NCBI GenBank assembly: GCA_964019695.1
Contig: OZ026524.1
Location: forward strand, 21,142,210 to 21,206,209
DNA length: 64,000 bases
DNA from: Loripinus fragilis
Taxonomy: Eukaryota; Mollusca; Bivalvia; Lucinida; Lucinidae
Reading direction: 5' to 3'
Under the pieces are notes generated by a model. That model did no database searches, was not told the origin of the DNA, and saw only the letters and a program-made list of their open reading frames with translations. This document shows, piece by piece, positions 59,001 to 64,000 of the stretch (positions are counted from its first letter, which is position 1; every line of letters starts with the position of its first letter). Made by a program: the position numbers and the translations under genes.

Positions 59001-62000
59001 TAGGCCACAGTAGCCGACCCAGCCTAAAACTTGCACAGGTCACTTTCACGGACGGGCTCGAAACTGGTGCCAGAAGTTAGCCCCCGACCAGAGCTTCATT
59101 GTGAGGCATTGCGTAAAATTTTCCGTCCCCCGAGTGCCGAGCAATAGCCTCTGAAAGGGCTTTCCGCACAATTTTCACGCCCTTATTTGAGCCACTTGTA
59201 GCCGAAGGAATTTTGCGCAAATGACTGAGAGTTGCTCCTGGGCACTGCTCATCACTTTGCAATAGGTTCCGGGGCTTTTCGCGAAGGTCGCGTTGTCTCA
59301 AACTTTGAGGGCATCAGTGGGTGGGGTGTGAAAACCTCCTAATGCATGGTTCTCAGCTCCTGCTGTGGGCAGCAAGCCAATTTTTTTTCCAAAGTGTTGA
59401 CCTATAAAAGAGCTTACTCGGGTGTGAAAATTATCATTGTGCGCGCGCGCCCCGGACCGCAATTATGATATTTCCTGTTTTCCCATAGGGCCCAAGGCAA
59501 ATGGGGATAGCGGTTGTACGCGCTTTCTAAGGCTCTGATCGCTTTTAGATTTTGCACGTGGATAGGGCCAACAGAGGCGCAGATATTGCCATGCGCACCC
59601 GCCCGCAACAATGTTTCGATACCGAGTAATCGGGGTGTGGAAGTCCGCCGCCCCAAACCTTTAGGCGCTTCCGTCTCGCGAACTACTATTTTCATCATGC
59701 CCACACTGGCATCAGTTTGTAGTACGGGAGGCCGTCTACAAATGGTGAAAGTTTCAAAGGGTTCCATCGGAAAATTAAAAAGTTATGAGCATTAGAAGAT
59801 CTTCCCATTAGGCCCCATTAGGCCACAGTAGCCGACCCGGCCTAAAACTTGTGCGGGTCACTTTCACGGACAGGCTCGAAACTGGTGCCAGAAGTTAGCC
59901 CCCGACCAGAGCTTCATTGTGAGGCATTGCGTAAAATTTTCCGTCCCCCGAGTGCCGAGCAATAGCCCCTGAAAGGGCTTTCCGCACAATTTTCACGCCC
60001 TTATTTGAGCCACTTGTAGCCAAAGGAATTTTGCGCAAATGACTGAGAGGTGCTCCTGGGCACTGCTCATCACTTTGCAATAGGTTCCGGGGCTTTTCGC
60101 GAAGGTCGCGTTTTCTCAAACTTTGAGGGCATCAGTGGGTGGGGTGTGAAAACCTCCGAATGCATGGTTCTCAGCTCCTGCTGTGGGCAGCAAGCCAATT
60201 TTTTTCCAAAATGTTGACCTATAAAAGAGCTTACTGGGGTGTGAAAATTATCATTGTGCGCGCGCGCCCCGGACCGCAATTATGATATTTCCTGTTTTCC
60301 CATAGGGCCCAAGGCAAATGGGGATAGCCGTTGTACGCGCTTTCTAAGGCTCTGATCGCTTTTAGATTTTGCACGCGGATAGGGCCAACAGAGGCGCAGG
60401 TATTGCCATGCGCACCCGCCCGCAACAATGTTTCGATACCAAGTTATAGGGGTGTGGAAGTCCGCCGCCCCGAACCTTTACGCGCTTCCGTCTCGCGAAC
60501 TACTATTTTCATCATGCCCACACTGGCATCAGTTTGTAGTACGGGAGGCCGTCTACAAATGGTGAAAATTTCAAAGCGTTCCATCGGAAAATTAAAAAGT
60601 TATGAGCATTAGAAGATCTTCCCATTAGGCCCCATTAGGCCACAGTAGCCGACCCAGCCTAAAACTTGCGCGGGTCACTTTCACGGACGGGCTCGAAACT
60701 GGTGCCAGAAGTTAGCCCCCGACCAGAGCTTCATTGTGAGGCATTGCGTAAAATTTTCCGTCCCCCGAGTGCCGAGCAATATCCCCTGAAAGGGCTTTCC
60801 GCACAATTTTCACGCCCTTATTTGAGCCACTTGTAGCCGAAGGAATTTTGCGCAAATGACTGAGAGGTGCTCCTGGGCACTGCTCATCACTTTGCAATAG
60901 GTTCCGGGGCTTTTCGCGAAGGTCGCGTTTTCTCAAACTTTGAGGGCATCAGTGGGTGTGGTGTGAAAACCTCCGAATGCATGGTTCTCAGCTCCTGCTG
61001 TGGGCAGCAAGCCAATTTTTTTTCCAAAATGTTGACCTATAAAAGAGCTTACTCGGGTGTGAAAATTATCATTGTGCACGCGCGCCCTGGACCGCAATTA
61101 TGATATTTCCTGTTTTCCCATAGGGCCCAAGGCAAATGGGGATAGCGGTTGTACGCGCTTTCTAAGGCTCTGATCGCTTTTAGATTTTGCACGCGGATAG
61201 GGCCAACAGAGGCGCAGGTATTGCCATGCGCACTCGCCCGCAACAATGTTTCGATACCGAGTTATCGGGGTGTGGAAGTCCGCCACCCCGAACCTTTACG
61301 CGCTTCCGTCTCGCGAACTACTATTTTCATCATGCCCACACTGGCATCAGTTTGTAGTACGGGAGGCCGTCTACAAATGGTGAAAATTTCAAAGCGTTCC
61401 ATCGGAAAATTAAAAAGTTATGAGCATTAGAAGATCTTCCCATTAGGCCCCAATAAGCCACAGTAGCCGACCCGGCCTAAAACTTGCGCGGGTCAGTTTC
61501 ACGGACGGGCTTGAAACTGGTGCCAGAAGTTAGCCCCCGACCAGAGCTTCATTGTGAGGCATTGCGTAAAATTTTCCGTCCCCCGAGTGCCGAGCAATAG
61601 CCCCTGAAAGGGCTTTCCGCACAATTTTCACGCCCTTATTTGAGCCACTTGTAGCCGAAGGAATTTTGCGCAAATGACTGAGAGGTGCTCCTGGGCACTG
61701 CTCATCACTTTGAAATAGGTTCCGGGGCTTTTCGAGAAGGTCGCGTTTTCTCAAACTTTGAGGGCATCAGTGGGTGGGGTGTGAAAACCTCCGAATGCAT
61801 GGTTCTCAGCTTCTGCTGTGGGCAGCAAGCCAATTTTTTTTCCAAAGTGTTGACCTATAAAAGAGCTTACTCGGGTGTGAAAATTATCATTGTGCGCGCG
61901 CGCCCCGGACCGCAATTATGATATTTCCTGTTTTCCCATAGGGCCCAAGGCAAATGGGGATAGCGGTTGTACGCGCTTTCTAAGGCTCTGATCGCTTTTA

Positions 62001-63085
62001 GATTTTGCACGCGGATAGGGCCAACAGAGGCGCAGGTATTGCCATGCGCACCCGCCCGCAACAATGTTTCGATACCGAGTTATCGGGGTGTGGAAGTCCG
62101 CCGCCCCGAACCTTTACGCGCTTCCGTCTCGCGAACTACTATTTTCATCATGCCCACACTGGCATCAGTTTGTAGTACGGGAGGCCGTCTACAAATGGTG
62201 AAAATTTCAAAGCGTTCCATCGGAAAATTAAAAAGTTATGAGCATTAGAAGATCTTCCCATTAGGCCCCATTAGGCCACAGTAGCCGACCCGGCCTAAAA
62301 CTTGCGCGGGTCACTTTCACGGACGGGCTCAAAACTGGTGCCAGAAGTTAGCCCCCGACCAGAGCTTCATTGTGAGGCATTGCGTAAAATTTTCCGTCCC
62401 CCGAGTGCCGAGCAATAGCCCCTGAAAGGGCTTTCCGCACAATTTTCACGCCCTTATTTGAGCCACTTGTAGCCGAAGGAATTTTGCGCAAATGACTGAG
62501 AGGTGCTCCTGGGCACTGCTCATCACTTTGCAATAGGTTCCGGGGCTTTTCGCGAAGGTCGCGTTTTCTCAAACTTTGAGGGCATCAGTGGGTGGGGTGT
62601 GAAAACCTCCGAATGCATGGTTCTCAGCTCTTGCTGTAGGCAGCAAGCCAATTTTTTTTCCAAAATGTTGACCTATAAAAGAGCTTACTCGGGTGTGAAA
62701 ATTATCATTGTGCGCGCGCGCCCCGGACCGAAATTATGATATTTCCCGTTTTCCCATAGGGCCCAAGGCAAATGGGGATAGCGGTTGTACGCGCTTTTCT
62801 AAGGCTCTGATCGCTTTTAGATTTTGCACGCGGATAGGGCCAACAGAGGCGCAGGTATTGCCATGCGCACCCGCCCGCAACAATGTTTCGATACCGAGTA
62901 ATCGGGGTGTGGAAGTCCGCCGCCCCGAACATTTACGCGCTTCCGTCTCGCGAACTACTATTTTCATCATGCCCACACTGGCATCAGTTTGTAGTACCGG
63001 AGGCCGTCTACAAATGGTGAAAATTTCAAAGCGTTCCATCGGAAAATTAAAAAGTTATGAGCATTAGAAGATCTTCCCATTAGGC
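56039..63085 (-). repeat. Satellite block 3, inverted orientation, subfamily B
   Basis: Eight full units plus partials, with a linked set of changes: GTCCGCCGCCCCGAACCTTT, AATGGGGATAGCGG, GAGGCGCAGG, CTACTATTTTCATC, GTAGCCGAAGG and CATCAGTGGGTGG. One unit has a deletion of about 167 bp at 58255. The block ends in mid-unit at CATTAGGCC. Confidence 0.9.
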
Positions 63086-63255
63086 CAGACATGGGGCGAA
63101 TTAATTGTTAATGCTAATGCATTATTAATGCATTACTTTTTTCAAGTAATTCAAGGTAATGATTAATTCACCAGTTTTTGAATTACTTTAATGCTAATTC
63201 AATTCATTACTTTTGTCAAAATTCATTGAATTACTTGCATTACTTTGAATTACTG
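63086..63255. repeat. TAATGC / AATTACTT short repeat region
   Basis: Repeated AATGCATTACTTTT, TTGAATTACTTTAATGC and similar words in both orientations. Low-complexity edge next to the satellite. Confidence 0.6.
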
Positions 63256-64000
63256 TCAATCAGAAATTTTGCCATCATTAGTATAGAGACTGCACAATAG
63301 AGAAATGAGCTACACATTGAAAGGATGTGTTTCCATAAGTTATTTCCATTCACAGTTTTCTTTTGTTCAACTTGCTTGTAAAGACTGTTATTTGACTAAG
63401 GAACATGCAAAATGAACTGTGAAACTTGCAAGCAAATGCTTTGATTTTATATCAATAAAGTGAAACAGCTTACAGTCACTGGCAGTCCCAGAAGAACCTT
63501 GAATAGTGGAAATGTAGCTGGGAAGTTTTGAAATGTAAGGTATTTTGTCCCACCTTATTTAAGTCAAATGTGTTTTTATCAATTAAAATCCTTTTAAAGC
63601 TAATTAAATGAGCTTTAAAATGGTGTGAATTTTGTTACAATCCAATATCAATTTCAAACAAACAATGTTTTGATCACAATAAGGGTAATTATCACTTGAT
63701 TGTTCTGTTCATGCATTTTGACACTTGACCACTGGCACTAACAGTGTGTCTATGTGGTCAGTTTGAGCTACAGGGTAAATATATATTTGAGTCAAAATAA
63801 AAGATTAGAGATTAAGATACAGCCTGCGCTTTGTTGATTGGATATTCCAGTCAAGAGACTCAAAATGTTTATAATTTTCCTCCCATAAAATATACTTCCA
63901 AATAAGAAACTATTTTGGAAAGCTTCCCAGTTGTATGATAATAATATACAATGAAATATGATCACTTGAAAAAAGATCTGGGGTTGCTACATCTGAGTGT
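63256..64000. other. No gene recognised
   Basis: AT-rich DNA with no recognisable repeat, RNA or coding region. Confidence 0.5.

Larger units (their letters stand above)
46711..63085. repeat. 818-bp satellite array, about 20 units, with internal inversion
   Basis: Using GGCTTGCTGCCCACAGCAGG as anchor, forward units begin at 46711, 47505, 48323, 49141 and 49959. The inverted anchor CTGCTGTGGGCAGCAAGC occurs at 50571, 51389, 52207, 53022, 53840, 54658, 55475, 56255, 57073, 57891, 58542, 59360, 60178, 60995, 61813 and 62631. Most spacings are exactly 818. Exceptions are 794 (deletion near 46845), 780 (near 56038) and 651 (near 58255). The unit is clearly GC-richer than the flanks. Each unit has several short open frames on both strands. 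The longest, 93 codons, begins at TTG, not ATG, so I treat them as non-coding. Unit landmarks are GGGCCCAAGGCAAAT, a GCGCGCGC run and TATAAAAG. Confidence 0.95.

Noticed and set aside
46711..63085. Repeated short proteins (93, 78, 74 and 65 codons) in each satellite unit
   Set aside because: They overlap on both strands, the longest starts at TTG rather than ATG, and their similarity between units is explained by homogenisation of an 818-bp repeat.
46711..63085. CRISPR-like or rDNA-like repeat array
   Set aside because: Units are 818 bp with no unique spacers, the genome is eukaryotic, and no rRNA sequence is recognisable.

Overview
This 64 kb window looks like repeat-dense, gene-poor nuclear DNA from an invertebrate, most likely a bivalve mollusc. 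The reasons are AT-rich spacers, V-SINE-type tRNA-derived SINEs of the kind described as widespread in molluscs, a Ty3-type retrotransposon, a Maverick/Polinton remnant, Penelope-like reverse transcriptase relics, many MITE-like inverted repeats and very large satellites. I recognise no intact host gene. The species cannot be told from the sequence alone.

Layout. 1-4286 (minus strand): the 5' half of a Ty3/gypsy-type element with putative LTR, tRNA-Leu primer-binding site, gag, protease and then integrase directly. There is no reverse transcriptase between protease and integrase, which is a Gmr1-like domain order. 4.4-14.1 kb: CCGTGGAA-type repeats at 4.4 and 10.6 kb in inverted orientation, SINEs, piggyBac-like MITEs, a 148-bp hairpin satellite and an unusual array of the palindrome GTTCTAGAAC. 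14.3-30.4 kb: nested SINEs, several MITE families, a 2 kb CT-rich array and inverted duplicates. 30.46-34.5 kb: an element-like unit with long inverted arms whose interior holds a 1 kb GATA/GGTA tetranucleotide array. 35-42 kb: tandem repeats and a cluster of decayed Penelope-like fragments.

42.03-46.71 kb (plus strand): remnant of a Maverick/Polinton-like element. It carries a broken integrase with a chromodomain, an intact 174-codon TATA-binding-protein-like gene and a large decayed gene whose intact first part has motifs resembling rolling-circle Rep proteins. TATA boxes sit in front of the TBP-like and Rep-like genes. A TBP homologue inside such an element, next to TATA-type promoters, is the most interesting observation here.

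46.71-63.08 kb: about 20 tandem copies of an 818-bp, relatively GC-rich satellite. It starts about 6 bp after the last codon of the element remnant, flips orientation at about 50,363, and switches between two sequence subfamilies at about 56,038. Each intact unit contains a TATAAAAG motif. 63.09-64 kb: AT-rich single-copy-looking DNA with a short TAATGC-type repeat.

Most open frames in the arrays come from low complexity or homogenised repeats and are not annotated as genes.
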